A program made the position numbers and the translations under genes. Below, in pieces: positions 25,434 through 35,139 of a stretch of DNA of 64,000 bases. Within the stretch, counting starts at the first letter, position 1. Each line of letters begins with the position of its first letter. The notes beneath the pieces are model-generated. The model worked only from the letters and a program-made list of their open reading frames with translations. It was not told the DNA's origin and did not search any database. This DNA is from Botryosphaeria dothidea (Eukaryota; Ascomycota; Dothideomycetes; Botryosphaeriales; Botryosphaeriaceae). The stretch is from contig WWBZ02000016.1 in the NCBI GenBank assembly GCA_011503125.2, positions 3,844,001 through 3,908,000 on the forward strand, written 5' to 3'.

Positions 25434-25859
25434 CTACTGGAAGCACTGCACACTGCTCAAACGATTGTTGAACCTCCCAATCTCAACCTTCGCCAAATCA
25501 TTAATCCCCTGCGGCGTGAACCACATACTCTGGCCCCTGCACCCGCTATCGAAGGACAACCGGCAAAGTCCCTTGTTCAAGTAAATGCTCGTGACGCGGT
25601 CGTTGTAGTCCGGCGCGACGTTGTAACACGTGCCGTGCACGATGTTGTTGTCCGTGTAGCACCGCTTGCGGTTGGCGTCCAGGCAGAAGGTGACGGTGTG
25701 CTTGCCGCCGCTTTTGCGAGGAAGGAGTAATGGGTTGATATCACCACCATTGACGGTATGGATGAATGGAGTCGTGTCGACTGTACCGGTGGACATGGGA
25801 GCGGCGGACGCGATAGTGGCCGCAAGGGCGGTGAGGAGGCTTGTTGTAGTGAGTTGCAT
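25434..25859 (-). CDS. Small secreted protein with six cysteines, possibly beta/gamma-crystallin-like
   Basis: Single-exon gene of 141 aa. The first 20 residues, MQLTTTSLLTALAATIASAA, form a clear signal peptide. The mature part holds six cysteines, enough for three disulfides. Two segments look alike, NDRVTSIYLNKGLCRLSF and NNRLSSVQCFQ. Each starts with an Asn-(Asp/Asn)-Arg turn before a beta strand, a pattern seen in beta/gamma-crystallin-like secreted proteins. That fold assignment is my inference. Size, secretion and cysteine content fit either a cell-wall or extracellular protein or a candidate effector. Nothing in the neighbourhood indicates function, and no enzymatic motif is present. 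Confidence 0.82.
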   Translation of the reverse strand: MQLTTTSLLTALAATIASAAPMSTGTVDTTPFIHTVNGGDINPLLLPRKSGGKHTVTFCLDANRKRCYTDNNIVHGTCYNVAPDYNDRVTSIYLNKGLCRLSFDSGCRGQSMWFTPQGINDLAKVEIGRFNNRLSSVQCFQ

Positions 25860-26367
25860 ATTTTTGCTGCTTGTTTATAGTAAATGACGGTAATTTTTCT
25901 TAATGAGAGTAACAGGGGAGCAAAATGTGGACACGGGGCAGTCTTCACTCTTTAGAACATTTCCTGATATGAGGAGAAGCTCAGGCGGGACAAAGGACGA
26001 GTAGAGAGGCGTAGTTGGATCTCATGATCCTTGTTCCAATGACAATGTTTTTCACTTTATGGCGGCGAGCTTCAAGCTGCTAAATTATGGAAACAAAGAC
26101 AGGTTGAACAAAGATGTCCCATGTCTGACGCCAAACGTGCTTCTGGACCTTAAATTCACTTAAGTCCGATCGTATGCATGTCACAGTTCGCCGTGTAGTG
26201 AGCTTACGCAACGTAGCACGAATATATCGGTCAAATTTACGAGAAGGCACTACAATGCATACATGCACGCCACGACCTCAATCTACATACTAGTCCCATC
26301 TCTTGCCGTGCCGCGCCAATACCTACAACAACACTAGTAAGACTGAGAATGAAAACTCCAATACCAT
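25860..26367. other. Spacer between secreted-protein gene and PAN1
   Basis: This is the promoter region of the secreted-protein gene and the 3' flank of PAN1, both read on the minus strand. No repeated element or convincing open frame was seen. Confidence 0.5.
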
Positions 26368-29300
26368 TTAGTCCAACACCCTACCAGCTGTAGGAGCGGA
26401 GCTCCTGTCCTTAGTCTCTACCTTCCTCAGACCCTTACCCATCTGAATCTGACTCAACAACGCGCCTCTATCCGATGCGCCTGCGGGTGGAGCAGGTGGT
26501 GCACCAGAGGGAGCACCCGGCGGCGGCGGCGGAGGCGGCGCCGGCGGCGGAGCTCCGGGAGCGCCCGCACCGGGCATGGGAGGCGGCGGTGGCGGGGGAG
26601 CACCAGGAGCACTCGCACTTGGCATAGGCGGGGGTGGTGGAGGTGCCGAGGGACCAGGGGAGGCTACGGCTGGGCTGTCATTGCGCGAGCCGCCCAATGG
26701 CGAGTCCTTGTTGTCCATAGCTGACAGCGGGCGAGGCGGGCCCATGGTGCCGAAGAGGATGGAGGCAAGCTGCTTAGCGGAGCCACCGCCGGGGCGATCA
26801 TCGTCGGAATCGGAAGAGCTGTCGTCGTCCGAGTCGACCACGCTCCAGTCGTCCTCTTCGGGACGGGCACGCGTACGGGCGGGAGCGGCGGCCGGATCGG
26901 GAAGCGCGGCCTTGTTGCTGTCCTGCTGGGTGAGACGGTGGAAAGGGTTGGTCGAGACCTCGGTGGAGCTGGCAGGTGTAGAGATGGAGGGCACGCTCGG
27001 TGCAGCGTGAGATTCGTTGGCCTGGGCCATCTTCTTCAGGAACGGGTTCTTCGTCTCGGTAGCAGCACCAGGGCTGGTCACAGCAGAAGCCTGCGGACTG
27101 GTGACAGACGAAGGTGGCGTAGTTGCAGAAGGCTCTGCCGGGACAGGCATCGGCGGTGCCGGGGGAGCGGCAGGCGGCTCAGCTTTGGGAAGTTCCTGAC
27201 TGGCCGTGGGTGTCGTCTCCTGGGGAGTGATCTCCTGAGGACCCTCGTCGTCGGATGATGAGGAAGAGTCATCATCACCCATTCCCTCGAGTTGCAGCTG
27301 AAGCTGGCGTTCGCGTTCCCTAGCAGCTTCAATCTCGGCACGCTGGGCTGCCAGACGAGCTTCCTTCTCCTTGGATTCCTTCTGAGCCTCCTTCTTTTTG
27401 CGCTTCTCTTCTTCCTTCTTGAGCTTCCCTGCCTTGACTTGCTCCTCCAATGCACGCAGGCGAGCTGCTGCTGCTTCCTGCTCCTTGGCAAGTTCTTCCT
27501 CTTGCCGTCTTTCCTCGTCCCTGCAAAAATTGTTAGTAACGATTCAAATCTGCTTGACATCCTTTAAGCTTACTCCATAGCCTTGGTTTCAGCCTCCTGA
27601 GCTTCCTGCTCCTCACGCAGAGCTCGCTCAGCAGCCTCCTGCTCGGCTTTCTTTGCTTCGGCCTCAGCATCATGGGCGTCTGCCTTCTTGTTCCGCGAAG
27701 GCGGAGCAGGCGGAGGCTTCTTGCCTGCTGCTTTGGGAGCTGGCGGCGGGACGCCTTGCTCCTCATTAAGCCTGCGCTGCCTTTCTTGCTCACGACGGGC
27801 GTCCTCTTCCTCTGCCTTGCGAATGCGTTCCTCCTTCTCACGTTGCTCACGCTCGGCCTTCTGTTGAGGGGTCTCACCAGTAGGCTTAGAAGGAGCACGA
27901 AGGCCGAGGGCGGCCAGGCGCTCCGCCATGCGCTGTTCGGCCTGCTGCTTAATAAAGGCGGCACGCTCTTCGGGGGTCTTGTAGGAAGAGTAGGTGGCGC
28001 CGCTAGAAGATGCCGGACGAGCCACAGGCGACTCAGAGCGAGCCGGGGGCTCAAGCCCCCTAGCACTACTAGGCCTCGCAGGTTCCTCAATACGGGGAAC
28101 CGGAGATTGGTACCTATTCCGTGCGCTGTCCCTGACATCGCTGCTATCATGTTAGCTAAAGTAGCTTACGAAACGAAGAAAGACACTCACTCTTCCTTGC
28201 GGACTCTAGCGGCACGGCTCATTCTTTGTAGTTCGTAGATGAAGTCCTTGACCTCATCCTCAACACCCAAGCCGTCCTGCCACCTACGCCGCTCATGCTC
28301 GCTTGATTCGCCCTGAGAGCCGTCCTTGAGACTGGATTCAAGAGCCTTGCTGAATTCAGTAACACTCTCCTCAACATCACGGACCATGCGTTCGTGGCTT
28401 TCTCTCTCATTGCGGATGCGGGTCTGCTCTTCCTCCAAGCGCTTGGCTGCATCACCCGAGTCATCAGCAGAAGCAGGTGCTGGCTTGCCGGTCAAAGCAG
28501 CCGAACGTGCCTGCATCATCGCCTTCGCGCGGGCCTTCAGCCTATCGGATTCAGTAACGGCACCACCAGGACCAGTACCAACGATGGCAGCGGAAGAGCC
28601 AGGGTGGGCCTTGGCATCCTTGAGCCTGAAGAGCTCGAGCTGAGCGTCCGCAATTGCACGCTCAGTCCGACGCACCTGTGAGGCCAACTCAGGGAGGCGG
28701 TCCGTGAGACGGCGCAGCTCGCGCTGAAGAGCGCGACGCTCTGCATCAGATCCCCCAGGCAACATTGTGTGAGCATTGGGATGAGAATCGATGTCCTCCT
28801 GCAGACGTCTAATCCGGCGGAACAAATCCTCGGCATCCTTACGGTCCTTACGGTCAAGGAGGTCATCCTGCTCAGCGCGGTTCTCATCACGGAAGTCCAT
28901 GGCATCCAACAGGATCTGCTTCTCCTTGATTTCCTTCTTAAGCTGCTCAATTGACTTTTCATCATTAGATCTCTCGGAACCTGGGGAAGATGGCGCTGCC
29001 GGGGAAGGAGAGCGACCTCCATTTCCGATCCTACGACGAGCACTCGACCTGTAGCCGACATCGTCGTCATTATTCTTGAAAACGGTAGCGTCCTTGCGGC
29101 CTCCGGACATCTGGTTTCCACCGCTGAAAGAATGATTCTTCAGATAGCTAACGCCAGTTCTCTGCGGCTGGAGGAAGGCACCGGTGTGCTTTCTCTCCTC
29201 GGCATCCCGGGCGATTAAACTCTTCATTGTGCCAATGGAGTCATTGAGGTTCCTGGTGGACGGTGGAACGAGCTCGGGAGGAAGAGTATTCGGCACGGGG

Positions 29301-30889
29301 TAGCCATTTAACTTACGGTAGATTAAGTGCATGGCAACGGCAAACTCATCAAGATTGAGACGACCACGGTTGTGCGGGTCAGAGAGCGTCCAGATCTTTT
29401 CCAAATCGGTCTTTTCCAGTCCAGACTGGCCCATGATCTCAATGGCTTGGCTTCCAGTAATATAGCCCTTGCTCAGACCGTCCCATGCACGGAAAAGCTG
29501 GTCGTAAATCTTCTTTTCATCTTTAGTGATAGCCCAAGGGACGGTGGCGTTTCCGCGAAGCCCTGCAGAGCTAAAGGAACCACCCTCTCTTCCAGGCTGC
29601 GGCATCAACTGCTGCATCATGTTTTGAATATTTGGCAGGCCTCCAGCCGGCGTGTTCACAAGCCCCCATTGTCCAGGCATCCCCGTTGGTTGAGCATTTA
29701 GGGGAGCAACCATACCGCCGCCAAAGCCAGTCGGCTGGGGTTGCAGTCCAGTAGGTTGGGGTTGCAAGCCACCAGACATGCCTTGGCTCATGCCGAAGCC
29801 TGTAGGTTGCGGCTGCAGCCCGGTAGGCTGGGGTTGAAAACCACCCTGCTGTCCAGGAAACCCGGTCTGCTGGGGCTGTAGTCCAGTAGGCTGAGGTTGA
29901 AACCCAGTAGGCTGCGGCTGCAGGCTGGAAAGCAATTGAGCATTGGAAGGCTGTTGTGGCTGAGGTTGCTGTATTATTGGGACCGATTGCGAGCTCGATG
30001 TTGCGGGCTTGGAATCAGGCACGCCGAACGAAATGATGTCTACCATGCTCGAAACCTCGTTCCTAACGCGCTCAGGCAATTCGTTGGGGAGATCCTTGCC
30101 GACGAGCTTCAGGTTGCAGAGATACATTGCGAGAGCGAATTCGGGGAACAGCAGCTGGCCCGACTTGGTGGTGTCGGAGAGCGTCCTGGCGCATTGAATC
30201 AGCTAACGCGACCTTCACACACATTTTTGCAAAGCATCCTACCAAATATGAGCCAGAGCATCGCCGGACAGCTTGGACCGCATAAGCAGATCCCTCGCCT
30301 GGTCACCAGACATAGCTTGGCCATTGCCCACCGCAGACTTGAACAGCTGTTCAAACTTGGTCTGGTCCTGCGCCGTTATGAAGCTGAGCCTGATGCTTGG
30401 AATCTTGGAGCCGGTAGGCTGGGGCGCTTGAGGCTGCTGGGGTTGCGACGAGGGACCGCGAAAGGAGTCGGCCATCTGCGACGACGTCATGCCGGTAAGC
30501 TGGGGTCGCTGAGGTTGTGCCGGCGGCGGCATGCTCTGCTGGCCGGTCTGGAAGGGCTGTTGCTGCGGAGCTTGCTGGAATGACTGCTGCTGAGGCGGCT
30601 GCTGAGGCGGCTGCTGGAAAGACTGCTGTTGCTGACCGGGATAGCCGGTAAATTGCGGTTGGAGCTGGGGCGGTTGCTGCTGCGGTTGCTGGAAAGCCTG
30701 CTGCTGTCCTGGATAGCCAGTGAATTGGGGCTGCAGCGGACCACCACCGAAGCCGGTGGGTTGCGGCTGCAATCCGCCAAAGCCCTGCATGGGTTGCTGT
30801 TGACCATACTGCTGTTGCTGCTGCTGTGGCTGGCCAGGCCCGCGAGCGCTGGGCCCGCCCCCTAGAAACGAGGAACTGCCGCTGAACAT
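26368..30889 (-). CDS. PAN1: Actin cytoskeleton-regulatory complex protein Pan1 (endocytic scaffold)
   Basis: Scaffold of cortical actin patches. In yeast Pan1 works with End3 and Sla1, binds clathrin adaptors through EH domains and activates Arp2/3. Four exons give 1454 aa: 30889-30243, 30185-28191, 28143-27574 and 27520-26368, with introns of 57, 47 and 53 nt. EH domain 1 (about 160-255) spans the first intron. EH domain 2 is at about 432-525 and includes the Ca-loop-like [13 protein letters not shown]. Around them are Gln/Pro-rich arrays of LxxQxTG repeats, the target site of Ark1/Prk1 kinases in yeast. Coiled-coil segments rich in Glu, Lys and Arg follow, then a long polyproline region and a C-terminal WH2-like actin-binding motif, [16 protein letters not shown]. 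The third exon has a tandem TAG-CAG acceptor (28146-28141), so one Ser may be optional. Domain order and size match full-length Pan1. Confidence 0.96.
29676..30800 (-). repeat. Coding LxxQxTG (LQPQPTG-type) repeat arrays in PAN1
   Basis: Two clusters of degenerate 21-30-nt units encode [12 protein letters not shown] heptads. One lies upstream of EH1 (about 30480-30800) and one between the EH domains (about 29676-29930), with more than ten units in all. In yeast Pan1 this motif is phosphorylated by Prk1/Ark1 to disassemble the endocytic coat. The repeats are coding, so unit number can change without frameshift. Confidence 0.85.
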
Positions 30890-31165
30890 GGCTGCCGGAA
30901 GCCTCTGCAACGAGCGCGTCTAGGCGCGCAGTAGAGGAGGAGGGGGAATAAATGGAGGTAGAATATGGGGCGCGGACGGGAAAGGAGGGAAAGTGGCAGG
31001 CGTAGGGAGATGGTCAAGGCAAGGTGGGCCTACGCGCGGAGCCGGGGATTGGGCACGACTGCACCGTCCGTCGTCATCCAGCTCGCCCGTGCTCAGCCTC
31101 GCCGGCCTGGCCCTGCTGCTCCAAACGCGAACGGCCTCACCACCCTCCCGCATACCACACCCGTT

Positions 31166-31486
31166 ATGGCTGCGCAGCAGAACGGAAACGCCCCACAGGG
31201 CTCCGCTGGCGACGCCGATCTAGCACAGGTATTGCCCTGCACCGCCCGCTGTACCTCGTCTTTCCCGCAAGAAGCTTATCTCGCCCAGGCTTTCAAAGAC
31301 CTCGCCCGCGGCGAGCAAACCGCATCCGCCCTCGAAAATCATCTGGATGCTCTCGAGGCAAAGATCGAGGAGCTGCTAGCTGCCGCAGGTGCCCAGCAGA
31401 ACGCCTCACCCCAGACTGCTTCAGGCAGTCCACCACAGCCCGCCAACCAAGATGCCTCGGGCAGCAGCGCCGGAAGGGAGTCTTGA
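31166..31486 (+). CDS. Small coiled-coil protein divergent from PAN1
   Basis: Two exons, 31166-31228 and 31289-31486, give 86 aa. Splicing a 60-nt intron joins GDADLAQ to AFKDLARGEQ; reading through is also open but inserts 20 unlikely residues. The central segment, about residues 22-50, is an amphipathic helix with LENHLDALEAKIEELLAAAG, a probable coiled coil. Both ends are rich in Gln, Ala, Ser and Gly. It resembles small conserved ascomycete proteins whose function I cannot name. The gene shares a 276-bp intergenic region with PAN1, so the two may share a bidirectional promoter. Confidence 0.6.
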   Translation: MAAQQNGNAPQGSAGDADLAQVLPCTARCTSSFPQEAYLAQAFKDLARGEQTASALENHLDALEAKIEELLAAAGAQQNASPQTASGSPPQPANQDASGSSAGRES

Positions 31487-31831
31487 GCTCCGCTTGATAC
31501 CGGCTGCTGAGCGTCAAAGCTGCGTCAAGCTTGCGCCCTGTGAGACACCCTCAAAATAGCGATCGATATTTTCGGGCGCCTTGGGGGCGACCGCTTCGAG
31601 GACAGACCAAGCAGAGAAGCGAGTCAGGAGCATCATTTCACCAGCAGAGCAAAGGAAGGTCATCTCAGCGCCAAGCATCTAAAAGAGCGGCTCAACAGCT
31701 TCCGTCGGAAAAAATGGACAGAGGAACAGGCTATCTTTCGATTCAGCCACTTAAAGGAAAAAGAAAAGGAGAGACGAGGATATCTCGCTCTTCGTGCAGC
31801 AACGCTACGGAGCTTTATCATCAAAACTCCC
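31487..31831. other. Short convergent spacer
   Basis: This 345-bp spacer carries the 3' ends of the small coiled-coil gene (+) and of MRI1 (-). An open frame of 122 codons crosses it but has no motif and runs antisense into MRI1, so I do not call it. Confidence 0.5.
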
Positions 31832-33029
31832 TCATTCAAAAACCTTCTCCATCCGGAAGACACCGTCGCTGTCCTTCTCAACAACTCCGATCTCAGTGAT
31901 AATGCCGTCGATCAGCTCGGCAGGCGTGACATCGAACGCCGGGTTCCAGACATTGATGCCATTTGCGGCAATGCTCACAGTCTCCACCACGTTTAGGTCG
32001 AGGGAAGCCCCGTCATAACGCGGTCCCTTCACCAGTGTGACTTCCTTACCTGCACGCTCCTCAATCACGATATCTTCACCTGACTTGGTATGCAAGTCTA
32101 TCGTCGTCCGGGGCGCTGCCACAAGGAACTTGACGCCGTGATGTCTCGCGTTGATGGCAAGGGAATATGTGCCAATCTTGTTTGCAGTGTCGCCGTTGGC
32201 GGCTACTCGGTCCGCCCCGACTACGATCGCAGCTATCCTCTCAGGCGAACCCTTCAGGCGCAGAAGCGCAGCGGCCATGGAGTCGGTGATCAGTGTTGCT
32301 GGGATCTTATCGTGAACAAGCTCGAAAGCTGTCAGCCGGGAGCCCTGGTTATACGGCCTAGTCTCCGTGCAGAAGGCGTGCTTGAGAGCACCGTTTGCAT
32401 GTAGTGAGCGAATGACGCCCAAGGCGGTTCCGTAGCCTGCCGTTGCGAGGGATCTGCAATAATTAGAGAGAGCTTCCTCAGGACGTCACAATCATAGCGT
32501 ACCCGGTGTTACAGTGCGTGATTACGCTGACCTGTCCGCTCTTGCCAGCCTCAGTATTCTTCACGATCCACTCAGCGCCGTGTTTGCCGATGTTCTCGTT
32601 GTCTGACACGTCATCGACTAGCATCTTCTCCGCAGCTTGGATATAGGCATCCTTGACAGAGACGCCAGATGCACCTTGCGCTGTGGCTGCGGTATCGACC
32701 GTCTTCTTGAGCTTCCGGGCGGCATCTGCGAGGTTGACAGCGGTGGGCCTGCTGGTAACGAGGTAGTTTAGCTTCTCGTCGATGAAGATCTTGACCTCTT
32801 CGGCAACGGAGGATAATTCGTTCTTCGTGGCAATAGTCTCGAGCTCGACAGCTAGACCAAGCGCTGCGACGATGGCAATAGCCGGGGCGCCGCGAGTGCG
32901 CATTTCCTTGATGGCATGCCAGGCGTCCCGGGCAGAATGGACTTCATCGTAGACCTCTTCGTGCGGCAAGCGAAGCTGGTCGAGGATTTGGAGCGAGCCA
33001 CGCTCGTACTTGATCGCCTGGAGAACCAT
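31832..33029 (-). CDS. MRI1: Methylthioribose-1-phosphate isomerase
   Basis: Methionine-salvage enzyme converting 5-methylthioribose-1-phosphate to 5-methylthioribulose-1-phosphate; it belongs to the eIF2B alpha-like fold. Exons 33029-32503 and 32453-31832 with a 49-nt phase-2 intron give 382 aa. The splice joins VITHCNTG to [16 protein letters not shown], an unbroken family block. Other signatures are the N-terminal [20 protein letters not shown], the catalytic cysteine C204 in [18 protein letters not shown], the [10 protein letters not shown] segment, and [18 protein letters not shown] with the proton-shuttling aspartate. Length is normal for fungal Mri1. It starts 254 bp from the divergent aldo-keto reductase gene. 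Confidence 0.96.
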
Positions 33030-33283
33030 TGCTGTCGGTGTTTTGGCGGGGCAAATCGCGGGAGTGGCACGAGGGCGAACTTTTTCTCTGGGTGCAGGGT
33101 CTACGGGCGCGGCTAGAGGTGCTGTGGTGGGGCAGCTCGAACCCTAGCAGCACGTCATGATTGCCCTCGACTCGACAAGGGGGTACCTGGCCAACACCGC
33201 ATCTACTCCCCGCAGTCGCCCAATTCCCCTCTCTCCGACCCCTCACAACTCTCAATTCCCTCAATCTCCAAGAAACATTCATA

Positions 33284-34193
33284 ATGGCGTCGAAGCTCAC
33301 TCTCTCCTCCACCCTCCCGCTCCCCGACAGCTCGAACCAAATACCCCGCCTCGGCTTCGGTGTGTACAAATCCACCGCGGAGACATGCGTGCAGTCCTGC
33401 CTCACAGCCCTCAAGGCCGGCTACCGCCACATCGACAGCGCTCAATTCTACGCCAATGAGGCTCAGGTCGGCCAAGCGGTCAAGGAATCCGGCATCCCGC
33501 GCGAAGAGATCTACATCACCACGAAAGTCCTAACCGCATCGTCTGACGTGCCTACCACCTACCAGCGGATCGTCGAGAGCGTCAAGAAGATTGACGATCG
33601 ACCGAACGGCTACGTCGACCTTTTCCTGATCCATAACGCGTCGACGTCGGAAGAAGGCAACAAGATCATGTGGCAGGCGCTGGAGCAGGCGAAGGCGGAG
33701 GGCAAGGTCAAGGAGATTGGCGTGAGCAATGCCGGAAAGAAGCACATTGAAGCGTTGAAGGAGTACGCTACGTCGTGGCCGCCGGCGGTGAACCAGATCG
33801 AGGTAGAAGAGCAGACAGGTGGCCCAGCAATGGCACATGCAATTGCTAACAACGTGATAGCTGCACCCGTGGAACCAGCAGCGCGAAGCCGTGAAGTACT
33901 GCCAGTCGCAAGGCATCGTCGTCCAAGCTTACTGCCCACTCGTCCGCAACCTGAAGGCTGACGACAAGACGCTCCTGTCCGTGGCGGAGAAGTATAAGAA
34001 GACATACGCGCAGGTCCTCATCCGGTACTGCTTGCAGAAGGACTGGGTGCCGCTGCCGAAGAGCGATACCCCAAGCAGAATAGAGGCGAACGCCGACGTT
34101 TTCGACTTCGATATAGATGCGAGGGACATGGAGACTCTCGATAACCTGGACCAAGGGCCTTGGGGAGCCATTGTCAAGGCCGTGGACAATTAG
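33284..34193 (+). CDS. Aldo-keto reductase (NADPH-dependent)
   Basis: TIM-barrel oxidoreductase that reduces aldehydes or ketones with NADPH. Exons 33284-33802 and 33861-34193 with a 58-nt phase-0 intron give 283 aa. The splice joins PAVNQIE to LHPWNQQREAVKYCQ, the usual NQIELHPW block. The catalytic tetrad is visible as D51, Y56, K81 and H117, in HIDSAQFYANE, TTKV and LFLIHN. The C-terminal cofactor-binding segment reads LIRYCLQKDWVPLPKSDTPSRIEAN. It belongs to the group of about 280-aa AKRs that includes fungal 2,5-diketogluconate and glycerol dehydrogenase-like enzymes. Substrate cannot be assigned. Upstream in-frame codons exist, but this ATG places the N terminus at the normal start of the barrel. 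Confidence 0.93.
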
Positions 34194-35139
34194 CGAGCTT
34201 TGGCCAGCATTCTAGAAGACATGATAGATCCTGCTTCACGAGAGCCCACGTTTTACGATGAAAGCAAAATAATCACAAAGCACATCTTAGTTGAAACGCG
34301 TACGCATTGCTATGTTACTATGAGAAGAAATAATGGGGAAAGCAAACTTCAAGGGCTTTTCCTGGAAGAGTGAACTAGTTCAAGCTAACTCGCGGTATGT
34401 TGGTTCTCACTAAATTACGTATAATACCGGTCGAAACCATGACGCTTTGACTGAATCACCCGTTGGGTGCCTTGAAGCACCAGTCGGAAATAGCTACGCA
34501 TGAGAGCTCGATGTCCACGTCGAATAGCTCGACACGCCATTCTTTTCCTAATCGCATTGCCGTTCAACACATCATGAGGTTTAAAAGACCCAATTTTCAC
34601 CCAATTTCCTCTTCGAGCCAAGCGCAGCCGATCTGCTCAGTCTTAGCCGTCGTATCCCACGCGATGGCACGTTACAAGACGCTTGGGCCCGGTCTCGACG
34701 GACTGCAGAGCTTAAATTATCAAATTCACGGGCGATGATGTTCTCCCGCAATCATTAGACATCTCATGTGTGGAAAGGGCCAGCAACAACTGTTATTTAA
34801 AGATCACATATGAATGCATCAAAGAAGCGACTCCAGGAACACCAGGGTATTTAGGATCGATCTCACAAAGACTCACCGCACGCCATGTCAAGTCAAAACG
34901 CAAAGCTCAATGAATAGAATTACCCCTTGGCCCACGAACTCCAAATTCCAACATCCATCCCAAAGTATATCCAATACTTTTTTTTTCATCGATTTTGTTA
35001 TCGATAGTGACACAAACCGCCCCACGATCATCATACAAGTCATTTCACATTTCTTCATCCTCTGGCCGTCTGGATCCTTTCTCGCCGTTTCAACCTTGAA
35101 CAAAAACAAAGGAGATGCAGTGAATACCTTAGCCTTAAC
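34194..35139. other. Convergent spacer between the aldo-keto reductase and IRE1
   Basis: This holds the 3' ends of both flanking genes, is AT-richer than the coding DNA around it and has short open frames only. No repeat or gene was recognised. Confidence 0.5.

Noticed and set aside
31229..31270. Unspliced reading of the small coiled-coil gene
   Set aside because: Open, but it inserts Cys-containing residues between two parts that join smoothly after removing a 60-nt GT-AG intron.
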